This document shows, in pieces, positions 11,901 through 23,063 of a DNA stretch of 64,000 nucleotides. Below the pieces are notes generated by a model that was not told the DNA's origin, did not search any database, and worked only from the letters and a program-made list of their open reading frames with translations. Origin of the DNA: Smittia aterrima. Lineage: Eukaryota; Arthropoda; Insecta; Diptera; Chironomidae. Each line of letters starts with the position of its first letter. Position 1 is the first letter of the stretch. Where the stretch lies: contig CP093829.1 of assembly GCA_033063855.1 (NCBI GenBank), positions 13,175,537 through 13,239,536 on the forward strand, given 5' to 3'. A program made the position numbers and the translations under genes.

Positions 11901-12524
11901 TCGAAGTCCACAAAGAAAAAGACTCAAAATACGAGAAAGAAAACTACAAGTGTCTCTGAAGATGATAATGATGATGCTAAGTCAACGAAAAGTACTCGCA
12001 GCAACAAGTCAACTACCAAAAAGAAAACAGCGCCTTCAAGCCAAGTGACGCCAGAAAAAGTAAGTCCGATTGAGGAGTTATCAGAATCTAATCGAAGACT
12101 TACTCGACGACAATTGCAAGTGATCGAAAAATCACGCAAGTTCGCAGAGCAGATGGCAAGCGGTTCCTTACGGCCAACACGATCCGACGACATCGCAAGT
12201 CGATCGTCAAACTTTACTGACGATTCCGACAACGAAAGTTTAAAATCTGAGTCTGGGTCAGTATCATCGAAGGCAAGCAAAAAACGGAAAACACCTCGAA
12301 AGATAAGTGATTCATCAAGCGTTGCATCATCCAAAAAATCTTCTAAACGACGATCATCCAGTCCCAAACGTCACCAACTTTCAGTCATTCCCGAAGAGAA
12401 TATTGAAGGTAAAACATTTTCATTTCACATGAAAAGTTGTTTCTAAATTTCTAATCCTCTTTTAATTTCAGCCTCTGAAATAAACATGAGCGTCGAGCCA
12501 CGCAGTAAACGACTCAAAAAATAG
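5944..12524 (+). CDS. Elys: ELYS/AHCTF1 nucleoporin, pore-assembly factor
   Basis: ELYS binds chromatin and recruits the Nup107-160 complex to seed nuclear pores after mitosis. Exons are 5944..6031, 6100..6214, 6258..6601, 6655..7658, 7713..12408 and 12472..12524. Phases agree throughout and give 2,099 aa, close to fly and human ELYS. Exon 2 is read in the frame GFVKNGSFAWIVRD, typical of the first propeller strand. Residues about 1-510 form the beta-propeller. The ELYS alpha-helical domain lies near 700-930 (FIDAFIEQECKSEQLREIWR). After about 1,000 the chain is disordered: an Asp/Glu-rich block at about 1,366-1,436, then a Ser/Lys/Arg-rich tail with many SP/TP sites, ending RSKRLKK. Such basic tails bind DNA in this family. 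The 54-bp intron 7659-7712 is in frame. Exon 3 could instead start at 6297, which would shorten the protein by 13 aa. Confidence 0.93.
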
Positions 12525-12574
12525 TTTTCAACTTATATTTCTTACTCTTTTTTACCGAAGATTTATGGCTTACG

Positions 12575-12580
12575 TTTATT
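12575..12580 (-). terminator. poly(A) signal of Taspase-1
   Basis: AATAAA on the minus strand, 59 bp past the Taspase-1 stop. It lies inside the ELYS 3' UTR, to the left of the ELYS poly(A) signal, so the two transcripts should overlap tail to tail. Confidence 0.5.
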
Positions 12581-12605
12581 TTGTTATTGAGTTAAATACG
12601 CTATT

Positions 12606-12611
12606 AATAAA
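12606..12611 (+). terminator. poly(A) signal of ELYS
   Basis: AATAAA, 82 bp after the ELYS stop and 28 bp before the Taspase-1 stop on the other strand. Confidence 0.55.
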
Positions 12612-12638
12612 AAAAATCATTTGTGTAAACTAATTGAG

Positions 12639-13940
12639 TTAGAGTGAAAATGGAATTCCAGATACAATGACTTTTGATCCTGCTTGCGATTGATCTGGCA
12701 GCGTTGATGAGATAAATTTTGAAAACTTCATTGACGACGATTTGTATCCTAGGCACAACCTGTAAACAATATAGAGAAAACTGGTGTTTAATGATCCTTA
12801 AGCTAATATGAGAAGTTTAAATAAAGAAATAAAATATTTAGAACTTCCTGAAGAAACTTACATTTTGGTTGTGTGCGCCCACAGAAGATCGCCACGGTTT
12901 GTTTCTGAATTGTAATCGATGACCAGGCAGCCACCGTAAATTTCTTGAGATGAAGATAGAAGAGGCGAACGGAGAAACTTTTCGTTAAAAGTTTGATTGA
13001 GTTTTGTCGTCGGGCAATCAGATTCAAAGAGATCAACACAGATTTCTCTGGCTAAAAGTGTTTTCATGAGATATTCGCCATTTCCAGTAGTACAAGAACA
13101 AGTTGATTGATTGTTGATCGTATGACTCCAGCACCCAGCTCCGAAACTTGCAGCTTGACCGACTCGGCCTGACAGCTTCAGGACAATTCCACCAGAACTA
13201 CAGCCCGACGCTACATTTCCTTCGTTATCAATAGCACAGGCTCCAACAGTATCCAAAGGACTCAAGAGAACAGAATTAGATTGTTCAAATTCAGTAATTT
13301 TGTTCCTAAAACGAACTAGTGGTCAAATCAATCCAACTCGACTGCAAGTAATTTTTATTGAACCTGTAGTAGTTGAAGGTATTTAAAGCTTTCTTAGAGA
13401 TCAATTGCTCCATCGTCACGATTTGAAGTCCAGTTTCTTTGGCAAATGCGCTGGCTCCGTCTCCAGCGAGCAGAATTGGCGGGATTCTCCCAAATTGAAA
13501 CAGATTAGATTGTTTATCACAGATTTTCCTTGCTAACGAGATTGGATTTTTAACGTCGCTAACACAGGTGCAGGCTCCAAAATTTCTATTGTCCATTATA
13601 CCAGCTTCGCATTCGACTGAAAGGAGAGATTTTTTTATAAGCATAAAACAACCAGTGATAAATATTTTCTTGCCTCGTCGGTCCCAAGTGAGATTCGATC
13701 CAAAACCGGCGTTAGTATGATGTGAATCTTCAAGGATTACAATTGCTTTCTCAACAGCATCTATCGCGGAACCTCCAGCATCAAGCTAAACACGAAATAA
13801 AAATCTTAGTAAAGCTATTTTTTCACCGTAATCAGCCTTACCACTTCATTGGCTATTCGGCATGCTTTCTTAGACAAAACTTTATAATTCTCTTCATTAA
13901 CAAAATTTCCAGCTCCTGTATGCACCGCAACCAAACCCAT
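12639..13940 (-). CDS. Taspase1: Taspase-1 (threonine aspartase, Ntn-hydrolase)
   Basis: An asparaginase-2 family protease. The precursor cuts itself before a Thr, which becomes the N-terminal nucleophile of the beta chain. Known family targets include MLL/Trithorax and TFIIA. Exons are complement(12639..12759, 12862..13305, 13364..13616, 13674..13785, 13842..13940); all phases agree, giving 342 aa. The N-terminus MGLVAVHTGAGNF matches the family's VHxGAG start, with an in-frame stop upstream. Then come SAIDAVEKAIVILEDS, NAGFGSNLTWD and VECEAGIMD, NFGACTCVSDVKNP, GRIPPILLAGDGA, and the cleavage site PLD173|T174VGACAIDNEGNVASG. HTTKMLCLGY and a short C-terminal strand end the chain. The catalytic T174 is present. 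The second intron (13617-13673) has a GC donor. The donor of the third intron (GTTCAA) is weak, so that junction is less sure. Confidence 0.9.
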
Positions 13941-16766
13941 TTCTTGATTTTGTTTTGCTGCTGCGTTTGTTTTGTTTATATTTTCGAATTTTTGTCATAG
14001 CTTTCTGAAATATGAAGCAACTCAAAAATAGGGTTGTTTCAATACCGAATAGAACAAATCAACAGTGAAAATTGTGATCGACAAGCATTTCCGTCCTGTC
14101 TCACTCGATTTACTAAAATTCTTACTAAAGCTCGGTGATTAATAAAATAATACGATAATAACATGACAATCCTCTGTTTCGCAATTTTCTTTTATACGTA
14201 TTTAAAAAGCGATTCTGTCAAGCTTAAAATGTGACAGCTCAGTTGGTCAATAGAACATAACCCGCGGTCAAATTAATCCAAAACAAAAATTATTTTGCTG
14301 TTGAACTGCCTTAATTTACGAATTCTTTTTCAAAGCTTTTTCTCTCAAAAGCTTTGGTTTGTTTTGAAGAAAAAAATTGGAAATTGGAAAGTTTAAGGCA
14401 AAGATCTTTGCAACGACTCAACTCCTTTATTAGTCAAGCTCAGCATCATTTCCTCGATGTATTGTCTACAATGTTTACTTCCTGTAAGCATAAAATTTAG
14501 TGCAGGATTTTTAACATTTAGAAGATATTGGCAATTGATAAAAATCAATTTAAAAAATCAAACTTAAAATCTTTTAGGTGCTGCTTCTGCCAAAGCCATC
14601 AGAGACAAATAATTTCTTTATTCACCGACTGTTTCTGATACTTTACTTAATTTCGTTTTTCCTTGAACGAAAGGTTTGTTACAACAATTCTTCTTAAACT
14701 GACAATCGATAATTTCTTAAATACTTAATTCTAGCCTTGCACAATCTGTTCTGCCGTTTTCATTACAGCCGTCTTCTTAATTTGTAATTCAGGCATTGGG
14801 TAATTCAGTCAGATGAGAAATCTAATTATGAATCTAATCAAATTTTCGATGTCGTCTACTTTCAGGAGTTGTCTTTTCTGGCGGAATTGTTCTGGCAACG
14901 AAATGTCATCATGCTGAGCAAACCTTTCTTGCACAAACTTCAATCTCGACGTTCCTATCCGTTCCGCAAATTAAACTACATTCGCAGTTACTCAATCAGA
15001 AACAACTTTACTTTCCCATCAACATGAATACTTCAACACATGAAAATCAAAAACTTACGACGAATATGAATTTAAATGATATTTTAAAATCTTTGCGAAA
15101 AACATGTTTTGATTGCGTGAGATAACTCATTTATTCAGAATTGTAAATAAATTAAATTGTTGAATCAGAAAAAGTTATCTAATTCTAATTAATCGGATTA
15201 ACTTTAATCTAATTCTATTTCAACATTCAAAAATATTAAAGGGAATCCAATTTGTTTACAGATGGGGTATTTTACCAAGAAAAAAGTTAACCTCCATCTG
15301 GTGCCCGACGAAAGAAACACATGAGAAAACATCGGAATTCAATTTTTTGATTGAAGCATTAAGTTTCTTATGTTTCAACTTATTTAATTAAATGTGTTAA
15401 ATAGCTTTAGTGTTAAGTTGTAAAAAAGAATCTCATGTGCCAGTCAAGGAATCTCGAATAAAGGTGAATTTCAAAAGAATTTTTTATTAAAACAGCAACT
15501 CCCCCAAACAAAACAATCATGAATCAAATTGTGGAAAAATAATGTTTAGCGCATAGCTTAAAGCTTATCTCGTCGGTTTCTAACCGGCAGTTTAGTGATT
15601 ACAGTGCAAAAAAATAGTGAATTTGTACAATAGGTTTTGTTAGCCTCAGTGTTGTCGTCATCCAAAGGAATCTGCTGTTCGTGACACCAACATCTGCATA
15701 AATTATGAAAACGAGCAAGAAAGAAAGCTGAACATTTGTTTGTATGCCTTAAAGCCCCGTAGCTCATTGTGTGGGTGGTCAAGAAGAAACTTCGAGTCTG
15801 TCCTGTTCTGTTCTCTGTGACATTTCTACAGTCTTTCCACACATTCAACAGTTTCTCTCTTCGATCAGCTTTCCCTCTCTGGTTCTTGGTGCCGTATGAC
15901 AACCAAAATCATTGTTTACGACCGAACTTAAAGGTGTTTCCCGTCCCGAAGTCTCTTTCCCCTTATATGACATTCTTCCGTTCTTTGATGATGTCATCAG
16001 TGATTAACAGTCGGGGTTATCAGCTCTAACTTCTCTCACACAAAGCTTACTGTGTTAATTTCCATATAAACAGTTGTTGTTGTCATCTCTTTATGCTCAA
16101 AATATCTCAAAAGATATCCGAGAGAGTAAAAAGCAAATGAACGACCAGCAAAATTCCAGTTTTGATTCATGTTCTCAGTCACTCGTTAGCAATTGATGAT
16201 CGTGAACGATCGTTTTTACGCGTACAAAGAAAAAAACACGATGAGAGACTGTTTCTTAAATTTTAATTAATTCATTGAAATCAATTCCACAGCAATTACT
16301 GTGAAGGCGATTGTGCAGTGAATCATCAACTCGAATGAAGACATCAGTGATTTTTAAAACGCAGCGTATTTCAATCCAAATCGCACTTCCATAATAATAT
16401 GATTCTATTAAATCAGCGGACTGCTCTGGTTGTTATGAAGTTATTTCATATTTGTGACGAAGCGCTACTCGACATTTAGTTTTTTTTTGCTTGCTTTCGC
16501 GTTATAACAAAATAGTCGAGCGTGCTGCGTTGACTGGATGTGTTGTGCTTTGGCCTCGAGCCCAATGACTTAACAGCAGACAACAACTAAAAGTGTTTTT
16601 GTCGGATCGCTGAAAGTTTATATTTTTTGTTTCGGCGCGAGAACAAGAAGAAGTAGGCGAAAGATTTTTTATGCATTTCCAAATGGAATTTGAGTCGTTG
16701 ACTAGTGTTATCAGCTTTAACGTGCACAATCAAAAATAAATAAAAATTTCGCAAGTTTAGCTCAAA
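13941..16766. other. intergenic region between Taspase-1 and Frl
   Basis: About 2.8 kb between two divergent genes, so it should hold both promoters and 5' UTRs. Several short open frames with splice-like ends occur on both strands at 14,400-15,120, but they overlap, conflict and show no known domain. No gene is called. Confidence 0.6.
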
Positions 16767-19700
16767 ATGGGCTCAATACTTGCTAAAGGAAATGACAATT
16801 TGAACAATAACAACGCAAGCGATCGCCACGACATTTTCATGGATAGCGACATCATGGCCTCACCATCATCGACATTAATTGCCAATCACATTCGACAGCC
16901 GAGCATACGAAGCAGAAATCTTCAACCGATGCCAAATGCTTCGGAGTTGGATCGACGGTTCGCGAGAGTTTTGGTGAGTATCAATATCTGTTTCTAATCT
17001 CTGATGATTCATCATCCTCCTCCAAAAAGTAAAGACCATGTGTTGATATTACTCGCGCCTCACAAGCATCTTTCTCCGGTTTCATTCACGCTCATTCATT
17101 TCTTCTTGGATGTTTTTCTTTCCCTTCCAGCCGGTCGCTTTATAAATACACAAACAGTCGTTCAACAAGCGAAATTATTATTAAACGAAGAGAGAATACG
17201 CTAAGAACGAAGCGAGTGTTTCAAGAGGAAATTACCAGCGCCGAATTTATGATTCGCATTCGGTGCTGCTCCATTATTCACAATACGACCCTAATGCGTC
17301 GACATGGTCGTCTCATGATTCTCGAGAAGAAAGAAAAGCAATTTAAACAAATATGCTGATTTTAATAGCATGATCATTGAGAGGGGCTCATTAGAAATGC
17401 ATAAGTGGTGACATTTTTCAATTCTCGACCGTCTTCGTCTAACTCTCAACCAACTCAATGAGACGTGATGAATCCAATTGTTGGGATAAATCCATCGGCT
17501 TTCAATGGAAGAAAATTATTCATTTCTTTCTTATGCATTTATGCGTAGTTTGAAACACTATCAGTCACAGTAACAAATCACAACAGAACGCACACATCGA
17601 CTTGAGAGCTTGACTCGAGTCATTTGTATATATTTTCACCTTCGACTAATTCGTTTTGATTCTTGATATTTTTGTCTGGAGTTTTAGAAACTTCAAACGC
17701 GATTTTCAATAATTCAAACGTCATCAGAAATGAAACAAACAGCAAAACAGCATTTCAAGTTTTGCTCAAGCGGCACGAAAATTCAATGAACTGAAGCAGA
17801 AATGCGCTGCGCTGAAAGGTTTCGAATTTATGCGCCCCGATCTACTTTGCTGCGATCGAGCAAAGGCTCGTATTACCAGAAATTCAATTTTTCCGTAAAG
17901 TTTCATTGAGGAAAAAGAATTATTAATTGACTTTCGTCGGTTCATGTCTTGGAATCACTCCATGAGAAAACACTGAGGTTATTCGAGGGAGGAGTGACGA
18001 CGTGTGGAAAGTGATCACGGAACCTTTTCGTTTCACACGAGACTAATTTTCTTTGTTACGGTTGATAATGCTCAATGAAATGAAATTGACATTAATTGAG
18101 CCATTGAGATTAGGAAATCTAATTTTATTATGAAAGTTCAATGAAGCTCTGCGTTTCAAGCCATGAATCAATCTCTTTTCGTCTTTATCAGGCTAAGTAT
18201 TAGTCTGTGCAACTTCAGTAAAACTTTCTTATCAACTTCAACATTCTTTGCTTAGGCATCTTATTGTAAACAACCGATAAGTGAATAGCCTTCGCTTCAA
18301 GAGTTCAGCGTCAAAATGACTATTTCAATTTGCATCACGATTTCCCGTTTGACTGCTCGCTCTTCCTTCTGTTTCTCTCGTCTCGAAAAACTTTTTTGCT
18401 GCATTCCAATTGATGTAAATCGCATCAGAAAGTGAAGAAGGCCAAAGCGCAGCATGCTAAAAGAAATGCGATGCGATTAATCCCTAAAGAATCAAGCACC
18501 AGAAGCTCGGAATGTCGATGACTTTTGCTATGGGATCGATTGACAATGAAATTGCACTGGGATCGTGAGTTTGCTTGTCTTTAACTTTGTGCTTTTATGG
18601 ATTTGTTTATGACTACTAATCTTTTTCGTTTCGCAACGATGAATAATTTATCTATGATACGTGCCGCGTTAGATTCTATAAGGCGAGATCGTAAAACTCT
18701 CCCTTGTGGTTACCCGAGAGTTTGTCTCTGTTCATGAACTAAATTGATCGTCGAAGCCTATAAAGTCTAATGATGTATTGTTTTTCGCCAACAGCAATCG
18801 ATGGATCTGCCGCCGGATAAGGCTAAATTGCTCAAAAATTATGATAATGAGAAGAAATGGGACATTATTTGTGATCAGGTGAGAACGTGTTTAGTTACCT
18901 CGAATGTAAATTTCATTTTTCTTTCTCCTTTCTTTTCCAGGAAATGGTTCAGGCAAAAGACCCACCGTCACACTACCTCACAAAACTTCGAACTTATCTC
19001 GATCCAAAAGCATCTCGAAGTCACCGGGTGAGTTCTCTTTTCTTCTTTCATTATCAGCGCCGCAAGATCATCGCGGTTCAAATTAATTCGTGGCCCACAA
19101 GTAGAGGAAAACTTACGACGCCGTTGATGTTGGTCATGACATTAATTTGTGCGCTTACATGTCCGTTGTTCTTCTTCTCGGTATTGTTTCGAAGCTCTGT
19201 CGATTAAAATCTACTCGAACAAAAATTGCGTAATCTCGTTTTGCTTGGAAACGTGATCACACGATTGTCAAATGAATCTTTTCGAACTTAATGAACGTTT
19301 CGAGACAGCGGAGCGCGAAATTTTTCAGAGAGTTTCACATTTTTTTAAAAAAAAAATCAAAGAACGCGAAGTACACAAACAATTACCAAATGTCGATGAT
19401 TAATCGGCTGCAAAAAGATCTAAAATAAGAAAACTTGCGAATGTTTCAAGTTTCAGCTTTTAAACCCAATTGATTTAAATCTGACATGGTGTGTTTGAAA
19501 AGAGAATGAATAAGCAGCCAGTGACGTCATGCGGAGATCTCGTCAGCAGAAAGAAGTTTATTCGTCTGTGGTTTATGATAATTATTGACGACGATGATTC
19601 ATTGCGAGAGTTTAGAATTCTGATCAAAACTTTAAAATATTTAATCATCAACCCAATCTAACTCTGATTTCTTAAATCGATGATCTCACCGCGTGATCTT

Positions 19701-22700
19701 TTGGCTTCTAAACTTATTGACTCTTCATTCTCGTCAATTTCAGAAACGAAAGATTGTGGGGGAATCAACATCGACACAAGTACTACGAGATCTCGAAATC
19801 TCTCTCCGCACGAATCATATCGAGTGGGTGAAAGAATTTCTCGACGATCAGAATCAAGGATTGGATGCGCTAGTCGATTATCTCAGCTTTCGACTGCAAA
19901 TGATGCGATATGAGCAACAAATTCAAGATGGAATGGATGACTCGCAAGAGCGTATTCCCAATCATCAATTAAACAATAGTACCGGCAATATAAACAATAA
20001 TTCACATAGCACGTCGCAGAATCGACTGACAATGATCTCGACAACCACTCGACCTGAGTTGAACGAAATGTTAAGCAGTCCAAGCACGAAGAGACGATCT
20101 CGGCACATTCAAAAGCTTAACATGGGCTCGACCACTGACGACATTCACGTTGGAATTATGTGCTTACGAGCTATAATGAACAACAAGTATGGGTTCAATA
20201 TGGTGATACAACACCGTGAAGCTATCAACGTTATTGCTCTTAGCTTGATCCACAAGTCACTACGGACTAAAGCTCTCGTGCTAGAGCTCCTCGCGGCCAT
20301 TTGTCTAGTAAAAGGAGGACACGAAATCATTCTCTGTGCTTTTGACAATTTTAAGAAAGCTACGGGTGAAACAAAGCGGTTCGAAACGTTACTCGACATG
20401 TTTATCAACTACGAAGTGTTTAAAGTTGACTTTATGGTCGCCTGTATGCAATTCATGAATATCGTGGTCCATTCTGTAGAGGACATTAATTACAGGGTTC
20501 ATCTGCAGTATGAATTTACTGCGTTGGGTCTTGACGACTACCTCGAGAGACTTAGACTAACAGAATCTGAAGAACTTCAAGTGCAAATATCAGCGTATCT
20601 TGATAATGTCTTCGATGTGTCGGCTTTGATGGAGGACAGCATTACGAAAACAGCAGCTTTAGAAAGAATTAATGAACTGGAAGATGATTTAGGACGTGCT
20701 AGCGATCGAATTGCTGAGATTGAACGTGAAACTGCATTTAACATGGCGAATCTACAAACAGATCTGCAACGAATTAGATTAGAGCGAGATGAAGCGCTTC
20801 AAAAGCAACGATTGTTTGATGACGAAGTAAGCACATTGAAGAAAATCGTTCAGAAGCACGAACAAGAGTCAAAGTCACGAGAATCGATGCTCGTTGAACT
20901 TGAAAACTTTTCGAAGACTTTACCAAAGGGAACTTCATGGCAAGATGTCTCCCAACTTCTCGCTAAAGGAGGAAAGCTGAGCGATATTAGCCCAAACCAT
21001 GAGCCGAAATCAAATATTGAAGTCAAAGTGAATCCTAGTCCAGCTGCACCAGCACCACCTCCTCCTCCTTTGCCAACTATATCATCAAATGCACCAGTTC
21101 CTCCTCCAGGTAAATCTAACTTTTATTTTGAAACCAAAATTTTTTGTACAAATGTCTTTTCTTCTTTTTAGCACCGCCCAAGCCAAATAGCAACATTCCA
21201 CCTCCACCCATGCCCGGTATGATGCAAGCTCCAAGTGGCGCAATGACAATCAAGCGAAAAGTTCAAACGAAGTACAAGTTACCGACACTGAACTGGGTCG
21301 CTCTAAAACCGAATCAAGTGAGAGGAACAATTTTCAACGAGCTCGATGACGAGAAATTGCACAAGACAATCGACTTTGTTGACTTTGAAGAGAAGTTCAA
21401 GATTGGAATGGGAATTGCAGCGTTAGCGTCTTCAGAAATTGATGGACTGGGGAGAGATTTCTCAAGCAAACGATTTAAGAAACCTGAAAACATTTCATTG
21501 CTTGAACACACGAGATTGCGAAATATTGGTGAGTCATGCACATCCTTGAGATCGAAGGTTTTCCTAAACATTTTCTATTCACAGCAATTTCGAGACGTAA
21601 GCTAGAGCTGAGCCCCGAGTTGGTGATAAAAGCAATAAATAATCTCGACCTAAAGACACTTTCGCTGGAGAACGTCGAATTGCTTCAGAAAATGGTTCCA
21701 ACCGAGCAGGAGTTGAAGCTCTACAAAGATTTTGTTATTGAGAAGAAAAATGTCAACTTATTGACGGAAGAAGACAAATTTATGTTGAATCTTACTAAAG
21801 TCGAAAGAATCTCATCAAAACTCTCGATAATGAACTACATGGGCAACTTCTTCGACAGCATTCATCTTATTAGTCCAGTGAGTTGTTTTAACTTTAAAAT
21901 GTCCATCAAGCAATAAAATGTAATTTTATCTTTCTTTCAGCAAATTTACTCAATCATTTCCGCTTCGGCTTCGGTGAAGTCTTCAAAGAAATTCAAAGCT
22001 TTACTTGAAGTGATATTGGCCTTTGGAAATTATTTAAATTCAAGTAAACGTGGACCAGCTTACGGATTCAGATTGCAGAGTCTTGACACTTTGCTAGACA
22101 CAAAGTCTACAGACAAGAAAATATCTCTACTTCACTATATTGTTGCAACAATTCGCCAGAACTTCCCTGACCTACTCAACTTTGATTCAGAGCTATTCAG
22201 TATTGACAAAGCATCTCAGGTGTCGCTTGAAAACGTGATAGCGGATGTGAATGAGCTAGAGAAGGGAATGGAGGTGGTTAGAAAGGAAGTAGAGCAACGA
22301 GGAAAAAACACTCAGAACCTTGTTTTGAAAGATTTTCTTGCCAACTCCGAAGAGAAATTGAAGAAAATCAGCGCAGATACGAAAGTCGCACAATTAAACT
22401 TTAAGGAAACTCTAGAATTCTTTGGTGAATCGTCAAGAAATCCTGATGCAAACGCATTCTTCTCGCTGCTCGTTCGATTTGTCAAAGCCTTCAAGGTAAG
22501 ATTAAATGAAGAGTTAGTTTAAAATTTAGAATTAACTTACTATTTATTTTCCTAGACAATCGACCAAGAAAATGAATCGCGACGTCGCTTGGAACAAGCC
22601 GTCGCCCTTGCAGCATTGAAGAAGGAAGACAACGCTCAGGTTGTTATGCGAAACAAAGCCAATCAAAAGAAACAACAAGTGAGTAAAATCAATTAATTTT

Positions 22701-23063
22701 TAATCCAACTCCTTATCCCCCTCAAAACCGAAAATAGTCTCGCATTCCCAAAATTGTCAAGACACCAGCAAGAAACTTAACCAATGATTAATTACAGGAA
22801 GCGATGATAACCGAATTAAAGCAGCAAACAAACGCTATTCGCGAAAAGAAGCTGCTGCAACAAGAAGACGTTTACAATGGTAACACTATTTTTATGTTAT
22901 TAGACGATTATCTCAACTCAAACTGGTCTCTTTAGGTGCATTAGAAGATATTTTGTTAGGATTAAAGTCGGAGCCATATCGTAGAGCGGATGCAGTGCGG
23001 AGAAGTCAGCGACGAAGAATCGACAGCAATCGGTATTCGCGAACACTCGAAGAGGAGTTCTAA
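16767..23063 (+). CDS. Frl: formin-like protein Frl (FMNL family)
   Basis: A Diaphanous-related formin that nucleates and elongates unbranched actin filaments under Rho-family control. Exons are 16767..16973, 18795..18878, 18941..19027, 19744..21109, 21172..21528, 21585..21877, 21941..22495, 22556..22678, 22798..22879 and 22936..23063. Every phase fits, giving 1,093 aa. MGSILA fits an N-myristoylation signal, as in vertebrate FMNLs. The GTPase-binding/FH3 region covers about 50-490 ([59 protein letters not shown]). A coiled coil follows. A short Pro-rich FH1 at about 555-600 is split by an intron. FH2 begins near [19 protein letters not shown] and includes [18 protein letters not shown]. The last exon carries a DAD-like end ([16 protein letters not shown], then a basic stretch). 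The FMNL-type leader and DAD separate it from DAAM and Diaphanous. Intron 1 is 1.8 kb, far longer than the others. Confidence 0.95.
16974..18794 (+). other. Frl intron 1
   Basis: A 1,821-bp intron (GTGAGT...CAACAG, phase 0). It is the only long intron of the gene and the natural place for regulatory DNA or an alternative first exon. No coding exon was recognised in it. Confidence 0.7.

Noticed and set aside
14400..15120. Open pieces with splice-like ends on both strands (plus frame ending FDCVR; minus pieces such as FVQERFAQHDDISLPEQF and CRQYIEEMMLSLTNKG)
   Set aside because: The pieces overlap on opposite strands, do not join in a consistent phase, lack a credible start and match no family. 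This length of open frame is expected by chance in this much AT-rich DNA.
19060..19130. B-box-like GGTTCAAATTA resembling a tRNA promoter
   Set aside because: No acceptor stem or cloverleaf can be folded around it.
19028..19743. Possible extra Frl exon between SRSHR and KRKIVGEST, since vertebrate FMNL has about 15 more residues here
   Set aside because: No open segment with both splice signals and the expected DWMSNLGF-like sequence was found. The direct junction is in phase and appears to match the fly form.
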